Assembly: GCA_027257055.1 (NCBI GenBank)
Contig: JAPVLO010001004.1
Coordinates: 62,001-126,000 of the forward strand
DNA: 64,000 nucleotides
DNA from: Cephalopachus bancanus
Lineage: Eukaryota > Chordata > Mammalia > Primates > Tarsiidae
Direction: 5' to 3'
Positions 37,946 through 48,739 of this stretch are shown piece after piece. Each line of letters begins with the position of its first letter. Within the stretch, counting starts at the first letter, position 1. The translations under genes and the position numbers were made by a program. The notes beneath the pieces are model-generated. The model made no database searches and was not told where the DNA came from. It saw only the letters and a program-made list of their open reading frames with translations.

Positions 37946-39161
37946 TGGGCTTGAAAGGTGAAAAGGCAAAAGCTTGGGCCCTTTCTTTATGAGTTCAAAT
38001 TTCTAGGCAAAATCTGAAGTCACTCCCAAAAACCTACAGCAGACAGAAAAACTGAGGCAGCCAGGTCTTGGGTAAGAGGCCAGGGACAGGACCACGTTTT
38101 CAGCTGGTTGGCTGTTTCCCCAAGGCCCAGGCAGAAAGGAACCCTGACTCTTGCTGCCTTGCTTTCCTTATCTCTGGGCCACCAGGCTTCCGGCTCCCCA
38201 GCCTTCCTGCCCCCCTGAGGGTGGGCCCTCAGTGTCAGTCTTACACCTGCTGCGAGTAGAGTCCTGGGCTGGTGGCCTGTAAGGCTCAGGGGCATTGGTC
38301 TCTGTCACAGTGTTTTCAAGGGTGCCGAGAAGATGAGGGGCACACATGCTTTTTCATGGGATCACATGTGGTGTGTATTCATCTGCACACATTCTGAAGG
38401 GGCGGCTCAGGCAACCTGCAAACAGCCTCTTCTGGGAGACGACATGGTCATAATGTTACATGCCCTCCAGAAAGACCTCAGTGTTCATAGCTCAACAGAC
38501 CAAGTTCTGGAGAATGAGGATCTCTACTGAGAGCCAGTAGATGATGCTTATGGCTTGTTCATTAAGGTGTGTGCCAACTGCTTTATGTGCATTTTCAGTG
38601 ATCTTTTGAGGTAGGCACTATTGTTATCCCTATTTTACAGATGAAAAGACTCAGACTTTGTTAGGCTAAATGGTTTTTCAGGGTCATATACCTTGGAAGA
38701 CTCAGAGCTGGGATGTGAACCCACCGAGCCTGGCCCCAGAGCCCGTGCTCTTCATGGCAATGTGTGTATGCTGCCTCACGGGTATAAGCAAAGACTCAGG
38801 CACAGAGAAGATAAGCAATGTCCCTGGGGTCACATAGCCAGTTAATGCCAGTGTTAGAACTAGAAATAAGGTTCCATCTCCCCACTCTGTCTCTCTTCCC
38901 TATGTGGCCCCAGTCCTTCTAAGTACAATCGGGATAACTTGTCCCACTTGACAAGAGTTCCAGCAGAGTCCCAGCAGCCTGGACAGGAAGTTGAGCTCTC
39001 CTCCGTCTCATGACCGAATTTTCAGTGACTGTTCAGCGTGCAGAAGATTCTAAGACTGGGAAGCAATGGTAGGAACAGGCCTCCTGGTGTTGACAAAAAG
39101 ATGCTAAATTCTGTAATATATTTTAGGATGCTTTACACTGGTCAACTTGAGGACCTGGACC
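37946..39161. other. Intergenic with one MIR
   Basis: Reverse MIR at 38570-38765 (ATTTTACAGATGAAAAGACT, GATGTGAACCCACCGAGCC). The rest is unassigned. Confidence 0.5.
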
Positions 39162-39969
39162 TGTGGCATATGTCCCCAGGAGGTCCTGATAACATATGCC
39201 TTTTTGTGGTTGAATGATAGCTTGATTATATATAATTTAGGAGGACGGAAATTATAGGAAACCATAAATCAATGCACGTAAGATTTACATTGGTTCAGTC
39301 CAGAGAGGTGGGACACTTCCAAGTGATCCTCTTTCCCCCTATAGGCTATAGGTGGATTCTAAGATTTTCTAACTGACAACTAGTTAGCATAGTTATCTAA
39401 GGAAACTTGAAAGCAGTAAATGGGTAGCTTAAGGAAGTTAAGGTTGGAGTTTTTTGATATGTAGATAAAGTTTTAAGGATGATGGTGGTAGACTTCAAAC
39501 AGCAAGTAATTGTTTTAAAAGACAAAGATGTCAGAGACCCCAAGACAGCCTTTTTGTTTTTTTTTTTTGAGTTGGAGCCTTAATCTGTGGCCCAGGCTGG
39601 AGTGCAGTGGCCCACCACCCCAGTATCGATCTGCAGGGCTCTAGCGATCCTTCCACCTCAGCTTTCCAAGTAGCTGAAACTACAGGCACACACTACAAGG
39701 CCCAGCTAATTTTTTCTTTTTTATTTATTGTGGAGACAAGGTCTCTCCAAATTGCCCAGGCTGGTCTCCAACCCGCAGATTTAGGCAATCCACTCGCTTT
39801 GGCCTCCCAAAATGCTGGGATTACAGGCTGAGCCACTGAGCCTGGCTCCCCAAGACAGTTTTTTAAGGTCATGATACATTTATTTTTCCCTCTTTTACCT
39901 GCCAATCAGGTTGGAGAGTAAATCACATTAAAAGTTAGGAATTTGGCAATTAGAAGAAAAAAAAAGTCA
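39162..39969 (-). mobile_element. LTR family A, copy 1 (holds an Alu)
   Basis: Bounded TG...CA on the plus strand. It shares with 54015-54828: CATATGTCCCCAGGAGGTC, GCATAGTTATCTAAGGAAAC, GAGAGTAAATCACATTAAAA. About 510 bases without the Alu. Its left flank has no primer site, so it would be the 3' LTR or a solo LTR. Confidence 0.65.
39549..39846 (-). repeat. Alu SINE inside LTR A copy 1
   Basis: Reverse Alu from T(n) to GAGCCTGGCT. The flanking CCCCAAGACAG at both sides is the target duplication. Confidence 0.93.
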
Positions 39970-39974
39970 ATTTA

Positions 39975-40625
39975 AGATAGGGTAGCTAGCACAGGTTAGA
40001 CATAGATAGATAAATTTCCCATAGGCAGGTTTTAGGAAGCATTCAGATATTTTTAAGATTATGTTTTACTGCAGGTCAAGCTGGAAGCCTACCCCACCCC
40101 CTTGGCAACTGGAAAGAAAACCCCATCATATGTAAGACTAGGACAGCCCAATCTTTCAATTCATGGTTTAGCGTAATAATCACTAAGAATCTTTCAGGCT
40201 CCATGTTGAAGGCAGAAGGCCCAATACTAACCCCTTTAACTAGCCAAAACCACAGAAATGATAATAAAACCACCTTGTAACTCATGAACTTGCGAATTGG
40301 AGATGTTTGGCAGGTCTTCTGCAAGAGACAATGTGGTCTGGGAAAGACCACCTCTCCTCCCACTCCTCCCATCAGAAACAGAGATGTCAATCTTGAGAGT
40401 GGCAGATACCTGGACTCCACTTTCATTAGCATATCAATCATTGTGAGGGTATATCAGGCCTATTGCAAAAAGCAGAAGGTGTGGTTTCTCTTGCCCATAC
40501 TAGCTCTGATCTGTCTATCGCCCTTCTTCTTGCTCCTATAAACTTTGTTTTAGAACTTTCCTGGCCACTCTGAAATATTATTTCATGGTCAAGGTAAAAT
40601 ACCCATGAGTATGCACTGCATCCCA
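39975..40625 (+). mobile_element. LTR (copy ii)
   Basis: GCTAGCACAGGTTAGACATA, GGACAGCCCAATC and TGGTTTAGCGTAATAATCAC match the reverse strand of the LTR at 41447-42517. A TATAAA-like CTATAAACTTTG is at about 40537. About 100 bases at its start are missing relative to that copy, so its left edge is a break. Confidence 0.6.
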
Positions 40626-41309
40626 CCTGGCATCAAATTTAGTCATCCAAAAAATAGCAGAAAGTCTCAGGCATTAGAAAGGCACTAGAATTGTCTACTT
40701 GAGATCAAGGATATAGTTTGAAAAACCAGACAAAAAAACCATGGATCAGATATATAATAAAATATATTTCTATGGAGACAGAAGAAAAACAAAGGTTAAT
40801 GTCTTGAACAGTCTATTGGCTAGCTTTTTTTTTTGAGTCTCTGATGTATTCTCAGATAGCAGTGACAATCTGACCAATTCTTCTAGACTAGTTTGAACCA
40901 GGCATTCAAGTGAACTTTATGTGAAGTCCTTCCATCAGCAGACAGGCACAGAGTTTGTTCATATATGTGTTGTTAAGCTCCAGTTTGCACGGCATTAAGA
41001 AAAACAGTTTTAATTTCTGAAGAATAAATTGAAAATGGAGACTTGGAGCCAGGAAAGAATTCAGGATGTAGTCCAAATTCTAAAAAGTAATAAAATCTCA
41101 AAAATAATGAGCAAGATAAATCTTATAACAGATTTACTATAATTTCTTGTGAAACATAATTATCTCTCTGCAGTCCTCCACTTCTACCAAAGACAAATCA
41201 TAGTATTACCGATTTATTTCCAAAATAAGTTTTACATAGTTTGATTACTTGCAGAAAGTGCAGCAAGAATGATTATTTGCCATATACTCTTCAGAAATAG
41301 GCTTTGTTG

Positions 41310-41446
41310 GAACTTTTTCCATAAGGAATCTTAGATTAGATCTTTTAAAGCCTCTTAGCCCAGCCAAGGATCTGCATGCAAATACTTGTATGACTTGGGT
41401 GAATTCTTCTCTTTGGGGTCCCAAGTAACCTGAAGTTTATGGACAT
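41310..41446 (+). repeat. Tandem unit, copy 1 part A
   Basis: GGAACTTTTTCCATAAGGAA to GAAGTTTATGGACAT, repeated at 42905-43045. The solo LTR sits at its right end. Confidence 0.8.
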
Positions 41447-42517
41447 TGTTAGAACCACTCTCCCAGGGTGTGGGGTGTCGGGTGTCTGGTGTGCAATCCA
41501 GTGCCACATGAAAGATGCAAAGAACTGCACCGAAGTTAGATTGAAAAATATAGTTTTTGGTGAGACCTGTCTCTACAATAAATCAAAAAACGAGCCAGGC
41601 ATGGTAGTGTGCACCTGTAGTTCCAGCTACTTGGAAGGCTGAGGCGGAAGGCTCGCTGGAGCCCAGCAGGTCGAGGCTGTGATGGCTGGGAGCATGCCAC
41701 TACACTCCAGTCTGGGCAACAGAGTGAGACTCCAACTCAAAAAAAAAAAAACAAAGAAAAGAAAAGAAAAATATAATTTATTTAAAAAGAGAGCAAGCAA
41801 GAAAGAGGAGAGTCATTTCCCCAAGGCAGGGAAGGGGGTCAAAACTAGGAAGCATGGTGACAGCCATACCTCAAAGAGCAAAGAGCACATGTCCACACCA
41901 GAGTCTAGTATGGCAATTGCAAATGACTGCTCGTGGTTCAGTCCTTTTAATCTTTCCCTTGCGGGGAAGGTCTTTAAGGTGGTGATCTGCTCCACATCAT
42001 CACGAAGGGGCAGGTAAGCGCAGGTACTGATATCAGGTGATGAACAGCAGGCAGATGGGTAGGTTAGTCACATGATTACTGTCATAGTGGTGGGCTAGAT
42101 GTGAGACAAGGGGAGGGGATTTTCCTGTAAGAGACTAGTCAGACATTTGCAATCCACAAATTCCTTAGCAAAAATATGGTCTTATAATCATTTCTATGGC
42201 TTCAGCCAGCTAAGGGTCCTGAAAGTTTCTTAGAGATTATTATGTTAAACCATGTATTGAATAGTTGGGCTGTTGGGCTGTCCTGGTCTTGCATCTGATG
42301 GAGATTTGCTGAGGGGGAGGGGGCTGGTTGCCAGCTTGGCCTGCAGTAGAATGTCTGAATGTTTCCTAAAACCTGCCTATTGGAAATTTATCTATGTCTA
42401 ACTTGTGCTAGATTCAAAGCATGCCAAGGGTAAAGTCTAAGCAAAAATGGTTATGCTGAGGCAAAAAGACTACACTAAACTAAGTTTATTCTAGGTTTCT
42501 ATAGGTGCCTCCTTTCA
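41447..42517 (-). mobile_element. Solo LTR (copy iii) with 5-bp target duplication GACAT
   Basis: TG at 41447 and CA at 42516-42517 bound the LTR, with GACAT at 41442-41446 and 42518-42522. It contains an Alu (41556-41745), leaving about 880 bases of LTR. Orientation is minus, judged from AATAAATTATA near 41775 and from the match to 36430-36560. No internal genes remain. Confidence 0.8.
41556..41745 (+). repeat. Alu fragment (linker and right monomer)
   Basis: From GGTGAGACCTGTCTCTACAA to CTCCAACTC-A(n), within the solo LTR. Confidence 0.88.
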
Positions 42518-42522
42518 GACAT

Positions 42523-42592
42523 GTTAGTGAGCAAAATTCTTTACCTACCACAAATCAGGATCCCTACAAAGGTACCATGCCATACTTCCAAG
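42523..42592 (+). repeat. Tandem unit, copy 1 part B
   Basis: GAGCAAAATTCTTTACCTAC to CATGCCATACTTCCAAG, repeated at 43050-43117. Confidence 0.75.
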
Positions 42593-42906
42593 TTTTTTTT
42601 TTTTGAATTGGAGGCTCATCCTGTTGCCCAGGCTGGAGTGCAGTGGCACACTCACGGCCACCATAGCCTCAACCTGCTGGGCTCAGGTGATCCTTCCACC
42701 TCAGCCTTCTGGGTAGCTGGCACATGCCACCATATCAGAGGCACCAGAGGCACATGCCACCATATCAGGCTGATTTTTTGATTTATTGTTGAGAAGAGGT
42801 CTCGCCATGTTGTTTAGGCTGATATTGAACCCCTGAACTGAGGTAATCCTCTCACTTCTACCTCCCAAAGTGCTGGGATTACTGATGTGAGGCACCACGC
42901 CCAGCT
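42593..42906 (-). repeat. Alu SINE between the tandem units
   Basis: Reverse Alu from T12 to CACGCCCAGCT. It carries a small internal duplication: GGCACATGCCACCATATCAG recurs with spacing of about 30 bases (42720-42770). Confidence 0.9.
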
Positions 42907-43117
42907 GGAACTTTTTCCATAAAGAATCTTAGATTCGATGTTTTAAAGCCTCTGAGCTCAGCCAAGGATCTGCATGCAAATAAGCGTATGAATTGTGTGA
43001 ATTCCTCTCTTTGTGGTCCCAAGTAATTTGAAGTTTATGTACATGTTACTGAGCAAACTTCTTTACCTACCACAGGTCAGGAGCCCTGCAAAGATACCAT
43101 GCCATTCTTTCCAAGAG
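42907..43117 (+). repeat. Tandem unit, copy 2 (parts A and B joined)
   Basis: Uninterrupted unit of about 210 bases: GAACTTTTTCCATAAAGAAT through AAGTTTATGTACATGTTACT to CCATTCTTTCCAAG. It shows the arrangement copy 1 had before the LTR entered. Confidence 0.8.
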
Positions 43118-43136
43118 ATTTTTTATTGACTTTTTA

Positions 43137-43546
43137 TGAGATAGAAAAACAGGAATTAAGCAGGAAAGCTGACCTCAAGGGTCTTATCTTAGGTAAGCAG
43201 CTGCATGCCATTTCCCTTAACTGCAATCTCTACTTCTGTAAGCACGCTTTACTACACCTCATATGGAAATGTCCATAAAGATATCTGCTTTAATGCCTGT
43301 TGTGGAAGTAACCATTCCCGGTCCTAAATTTAAAATTGTAAACCCACTAATGGCAAACCCATGTATGCTGTAACCACAAAAGTTCTATAAAAGCAACTCA
43401 AAACTGAGGGTTGGGGCTCAGGTTTTGGGAGGTTACAACACCTGAGACTTCTGGAATAAACACCTTTGATTCTCCTCTTGGTCTCTGGTGCCTGATCTGA
43501 GTGCATTCATTCCTGTTCCTGGTGAGTTGCTGCAGTTCCTGCAACA
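43137..43546 (+). repeat. Provirus 5' LTR
   Basis: TGAGATAGAAAAACAGG to GTTCCTGCAACA. TATAAAAG at 43386-43393 and AATAAA at 43455-43460 place U3, R and U5. Confidence 0.92.
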
Positions 43547-43550
43547 TTTT

Positions 43551-43568
43551 TGGTGCATTGGTCGGGAA
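43551..43568 (+). other. Primer binding site, tRNA-Gly type
   Basis: TGGTGCATTGGTCGGGAA equals the complement of a tRNA-Gly(GCC) 3' end with one mismatch (T for C), after a TTTT spacer. Confidence 0.75.
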
Positions 43569-44949
43569 GCCCCATTGTGCCCTCAGATTAAGATGGCTCT
43601 CTGAGCCAACACCATTGCTAAACTCGGCTGTGGCCTGGGAGTGGCCCAAGGATGAGGAAGGTGCGCCTCCCGACCAGTCGTCTGGGATCCATACTCCACG
43701 AGCCATGACCCAGATCATCAGACTGCACTCTGCTTGTCAGACCAAACGGAGAATGTGGACCAATCAACCAGGACTACAGGAACTGGTAAGACACCTCAGG
43801 GTGCCCAGTCAGTCTGGGCCATTGAATGGTGGTAACGGGAGCCTGATAACCTCCCAGCAGTTATTGTAACTGCTCAGGTAGAATCTCCCGGGGAAGGTTC
43901 ATCTGCATTTGAAAGAAAGAAAGTGAAAGTGGTGTGACTGTGTGTGGCTCCACAGCCTTTAGGCTACAGAGTCTGATTGGGCCCTAACTTGTGGTTCCAT
44001 AACGACCTCAGATGGCTAAAGGTGGCCCCAGCCCTGTAATAGGACTGGTCTGGGTTGGGGGTTTATACCAATCCTCCAATTGCTAAGAGGCATCTTAAAT
44101 TCCCTTTGAGGAAGCAGCCAGGTGGGTGACATGAGCACTGTCCTGAACTGTGCCTGTTCAGGAGGACTTTGTCTTTTGTTCTGTGATACCAACACAGCAG
44201 GAGGCACACTATGGGAGGGTCCTCCTCAAAGCCCACTGTCTTAGATTGTATGATCAAAAAAACTTCAAGAAAGATTATTTAGGAGACTGGTATTAAAATG
44301 TCTCCAGGAAAACTGAAAACTCTCTGCACAATAGAGTGGCCAATGTTAACCAAGGACTGGCCTCCAGAGGGAACTCTGGATGTAACCAAGATAAAGGCTG
44401 TGTACTGGGTGGTAACTGGGGAGCTGGGCCACCCAGATCAGTTCCCGTATATAGATTCCTAGCTGCAGATTGCATTAGCTCAGACCTCTTGGATAAGGTT
44501 TTGCACTGGTAGGCAGGGACAGAGTAGAATTCTCCTAGCCAAGGCTCCACTTCAACCAAAGGATCAAAATCGAGACCAAGCCAAAACTCTGCCAATTATC
44601 CAGGGAGACCCAGTTGATGGGCCTCCATTGCTACTTCTCCTCTATACCATGCCACTGATACCAGAGGCCCCCTCTTCCCACCAGTAATACCAGAGGCCCC
44701 TCCCACCAGACACCATTGCCATCTGTGTCCCTACCACTGCCTGTAGAGCCAGACCAAATGGGAAGGTGCCTTTGCTCAGTCTCAAGCCAGTGATATGCAC
44801 TCCAAATGCCCCTGCACGAGATCAGAGGCACCCAACAAGTGACACAAGAGGGCAATGTCCAGGGTGGACAATCAATCTTCTATTACCAACCATTCGCTAG
44901 CACGGACTTGCTAAATTGGAAACATCATACCCCTCTTACTCAGAATAAC

Positions 44950-45730
44950 CCCAAGTCATAATCGACTTAGTTGAGTCCATCTGTCAGACTCATTTTCCCA
45001 TTTGGGGATATTGCCATTGGCTCCTCCTAACCCTTCTCAATACTGAGGAGCTGTGACAAGTAATGACAGAAGCCCAAAAATGGATGGCAGGCTGTGCCCT
45101 GGAAGGCTTATTAGGTCTTGAGACCTGGGTAATGGACACTCTCCCAGAGGAGGATCCTCATTGGGACCCAAACTTGGAGGGTGGGAGGGCCAACTTGGAA
45201 GGATACCAATAGACCCTCCTAGAAGGATTAAGTGCAGGAGCTAAAAAGGCCACCAATATGTCCAAAACCACTGAGATCCTCCAAAAGCCAGATGAAAGTC
45301 CATCAGACTTTTATGAAAGACTTTGGGAAGCATTCTGGTTGTACACTCCCTTCGACACTAAGGCCCCTGAGAATCAGTGCATGGTGAATGCTGCCTTTGT
45401 GGGCCAGGCATAGGGCAATATCCAAAGAAGCCTACAAAAACTTGAGGGGTTTTCTGGGATGAATAGCACCCAACTACTGGAGGTGGCCATCAAAATCCTC
45501 ATAAATTGAGAGCAGGCTGTAGAAAAAAGAAGTTGACCAAAAAATGAAGCAGAAGGTGGTCCTCCTCACTGTGCCCTAAGTTGGCCAGCTACATCTGAGC
45601 CAAAGTCAAGGTAAACAAGGGCAAAGCCCAGGCCCTGCACCTCCTTTACAAAAGAACCAATGTGCCTACTGCAAGAAAATTGGACACTGGAAGAAAGACA
45701 GCCTTGATAGACCTGAAGGGGGATAGGACC
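44950..45730 (+). pseudogene. ERV gag remnant (capsid and nucleocapsid)
   Basis: Broken reading frames with capsid features: a major-homology-like stretch near 45280-45345 (PDESPSDFYERLWEAFW) and one zinc knuckle at 45661-45702 (CAYCKKIGHWKKDS), in which the last cysteine of the C-C-H-C set is serine. In intact viruses this polyprotein builds the particle. Stops interrupt it, for example near 45060 and 45210. Matrix could not be recognised with confidence. Confidence 0.75.
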
Positions 45731-45852
45731 AAAGATCAGAACTGGACCATGCTCCATATGAGGCAGAGCCTTCTACTATCAGCTTTATAAGGGTTAGCCG
45801 GGGTCAATGCGAACTGAGACAGGACTCAATCAACTTAGGCCCCCATGAGCCC

Positions 45853-46000
45853 ATGGTCAAAATAAAGGTTGGAGACCAATCAATGGACTTTATGGTGGAT
45901 ACTGGTGCTGAACATTCGGTTGTTACCAGATCAGTGGGACCCATGTCAAGAAAAGCAAGAATTATGGGTGCTACCGTAGCTGAAACAAAGCACTCTTTCT
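45853..46000 (+). pseudogene. ERV protease fragment
   Basis: An aspartic protease active-site motif DTGAEHSVV is encoded from 45898, within a short open stretch. The second half is lost at the junction with integrase-like sequence, so no dimeric protease could form. Confidence 0.8.
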
Positions 46001-46039
46001 ATGAAACCTGTAGTTACATCATGGGGGGACCATCTGGCC

Positions 46040-46995
46040 TATCCCCTGGTTCACCAACTTCATGAAAACACCCATATGGGAAAATGGCATTAGAAACTTA
46101 GTAAACCGGTATTACTATATGGCCAAACTCCCCATGTTTTGTGGAAATGTAACCCAGAGATGTCAAAAACATGTGCTCGCAACAATGCCAAACAAGGGCC
46201 TTCCTAGCCACCAGGAATACAAAGAACTGGACAAAGCCCATTTGAAAACCTAGAAATAGACTTTAGTGAACTACCACCAGCAAAGAATATAAATACCTAT
46301 TAGTCATTGTATGCACATACTCAGGCTGGGTTAAAGCATACCCCACCAGAACAGAGAAAGCCAAAAAAAGTAACAAGAGTCCTACTGACGAAAATCTTAC
46401 CTAGGCATGGAATGCTCACCTCAATCCAATCAAATAATGGGCCTGCTTTCGTAGCTGAAATTACACAAGGACTAACAAAGGCCCTACAGATCAAATGGAA
46501 CTTGCACACAACTTATCAGCCTCAGAGTTCAGGGAAAGTTAAGAGCATGAACTGAACCCTAAAACAAGCCTTAAGTAAGTTCTGTCAGGAAACTCAACTA
46601 CCTGGACCTCTGTACTGCCAATAACCCTTCTCTGGGTGAGATGTTATCCCCGAGCAGGAATCAAGCTTTCCCCCTATGAAATCCTGTTCGGCAGACCTCC
46701 TCCCCTTATAAGGGTCCCTGGAGATAGAAATGAAATAGGAAATTTAGATATCCATTTCCAGCTACAGCTCTTAGCTACCACCATATCCCAGATACACCAC
46801 TGGGTGCTGGAAAGACTTCCTCTACCCGGAAGCAACCCAGTGCACCCCTACAAACCAGGAGATTTTGTCTGGGTAAAAAACGGACAGAAGGCACTCCTAA
46901 AACCCACATGGAGGGGTCCCTACTCCGTACTCCTAACAACTCCCACAGCTTTAAAAGTTGCAGGTATAGACACCTGGATCCACTATTCCTGAGTA
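46040..46995 (+). pseudogene. ERV integrase remnant
   Basis: Follows the protease fragment directly, so reverse transcriptase and RNase H are deleted. A zinc-binding HHCC-like region lies at about 46050-46175, the core domain at about 46255-46555 in broken frames, and the C-terminal domain at 46636-46992. The first catalytic aspartate is present (EIDFSELPP), but the second position reads N (QSNNGPAF) and the third, where glutamate is expected, reads K (SSGKVKSMN). Catalysis is therefore lost as well as the frame. Confidence 0.8.
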
Positions 46996-47412
46996 AAAGC
47001 TGCCACACCACCAGAGTGCTCAGCCAACTGAATGGCAACCAGAGACCCTAAGAACCCCCTCAAAATCACCCTCCAAGCCTACCGTCCTGCCTCCAGAGAA
47101 CTTACAGAGCATCGACCCTGCTTTAGTCACTCTAGAAGCTGACTAATCTACGCTCAGTGAAAGCCTGGGGAGCCAGCCATCAAAACCATAAATAAACTGT
47201 TTCACTGGTTGTTAATTCACTGAATGTGCTGCTATCACCCCTTAAGCCTCGTCCTTTTCATCCCGATTGCCTTAGCTTTAGGCATAGGCCTAATTATCAT
47301 AGTCCCCGAAGACTAACAAATGTGGCAAAAAGTCTCACTAATGCTATCTTATCTCTCATGCATAGGATGTATTGCTGCCCTACTATGTTTGCAATAAAAA
47401 TATGTGTTTTGG

Positions 47413-47699
47413 CCAGGCTTGGTGGCTCAGCCTGTAATCCCAGCACTTTGGAAGGCCGAGGTGAGTCAATTGCCTGAGCCTGTGGGTTCGAGACCAGCCC
47501 GGGCAATTTGGTGCTCGTTTCTACAATAAAATAAAAAATAGCTGGACTTGGTAGCACGCGTCTGTACTTGCGGCTACTTGGAAGATTGAGGCGGAAGGAT
47601 CACCGGAGCCCAGCAGGTCAACACTGGGGTGGCTGTGAGCGTGTGTGCCACTGCACTCCAGCCTGGGAGAGGGAATGAGACTCCAACTCAAAAAAAAAA
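47413..47699 (+). repeat. Alu SINE inside the provirus
   Basis: Dimer from GGCCAGGCTTGGTGG to CTCCAACTC-A(n), placed before the env transmembrane region. Confidence 0.93.
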
Positions 47700-48078
47700 C
47701 ATGTGTCTTAGCCCCAAAGCTATCCAGATCATACCCCTGCTGATTGGATTAGGAATAATGGCTGGTATAAGCACCGGAATAGGAGGAATTGCATCTTCAA
47801 TCACTTACTATCACCAACTATCCAGGGACTTAATGGATGACATACAGCGAGTCCCTACATCATTAGTGGCCCTTCAAGATCAACTAGATTCCTTAGCTGA
47901 AGTAGTTTTACAAAATAGAAGGGGACTAGACCTGCCAACTACTGAAAAAGGAGGGCTTTGTATCTTCCTAAATGAGGAATGCTGTTTTTATGTAAATAAG
48001 TCAGGGGTGGCTAGGGACATGGCCCAACAATTAAGAGAACAAATCACAAAAAGAAGACAAGAATTGGCTAATTCTTGA
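47629..48078 (+). pseudogene. ERV env transmembrane remnant in an open frame that starts in an Alu
   Basis: The first about 24 codons (47629-47700) are Alu. From there the frame is retroviral: a glycine-rich fusion-peptide-like stretch, a heptad region, and the CX6CC disulfide motif (CIFLNEECC) of gammaretrovirus-type env. A TGA ends it at 48076-48078. The membrane anchor continues in frame after the stop to about 48265. The surface subunit is almost entirely missing. It is a decayed remnant; no evidence shows that it is translated. Confidence 0.82.
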
Positions 48079-48325
48079 CTGAATTGGAACAGTATTTGGA
48101 GCTGGGCATCCTGGTTTCTCCCATTAGCTGGACCCCTCCTCATGGTTCTATTGGCACTCTTGTTTGGGCCCTGTATTCTCAACCTAATAGTTCAATTTGT
48201 TTCCTCCTACCTAGAATCCATAAAATTCCAAATGTTTCTTCACGACTGTGAACAACTTCCTCTGTAAAATATGGAAAGCAGGTGATACCCCTTAGAAAAA
48301 CTTTAAAGGGCATCAAAGCAGGGAA

Positions 48326-48735
48326 TGAGATAGAAAAACAGGAATTAAGCAGGAAAGCTGACCTCAAGGGTCTTATCTTAAGTAAGCAGCTGCATGCCAT
48401 TTCCCTTAACTGCAATCTCTGCTTCTATAAACACACTTTACTGCACCTCATATGGAAATGTCCATAAAGATGTCTGCTTCCATGTCTGTTGTGGAAGTAA
48501 CCATTCCTGGTCCTAAATTAAAAATTGTAAACCCACCAATAGCAAACCCATGTATGTTGTAACCACAAAAGTTCTATAAAAGCAGCTTGAAACAGAGGGT
48601 TGGGGCTCAGGTTTTGCGAGGCTACTCCGCCTGAGACTTCTGGAACAAACACCTTCGATTCTCCTCTGGGTCTCCGGTGCCTGATCTGAGTGCATTCATT
48701 CCTGTTCCTGGGGAGTTGCTGCAGTTGCTGGAACA
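48326..48735 (+). repeat. Provirus 3' LTR
   Basis: TGAGATAGAAAAACAGG to GTTGCTGGAACA, the same length as the 5' LTR. TATAAA is at 48575-48580. The poly(A) signal position reads AACAAA. Confidence 0.92.
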
Positions 48736-48739
48736 TTTA

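Larger units (their letters stand above)
43137..48735 (+). mobile_element. Defective gammaretrovirus-like endogenous provirus
   Basis: Two 410-bp LTRs (43137-43546, 48326-48735), each TG...CA, with the 4-bp target duplication TTTA at 43133-43136 and 48736-48739. A tRNA-Gly-type primer site lies at 43551. Inside are remnants of gag, protease, integrase and the transmembrane part of env. Reverse transcriptase/RNase H and most of the env surface part are absent, so the element is only 5.6 kb including an Alu at 47413-47699. By eye the LTRs differ at about 30 of 410 sites, suggesting an insertion younger than the split of the major primate lineages. All genes carry stops or frameshifts. Confidence 0.92.
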
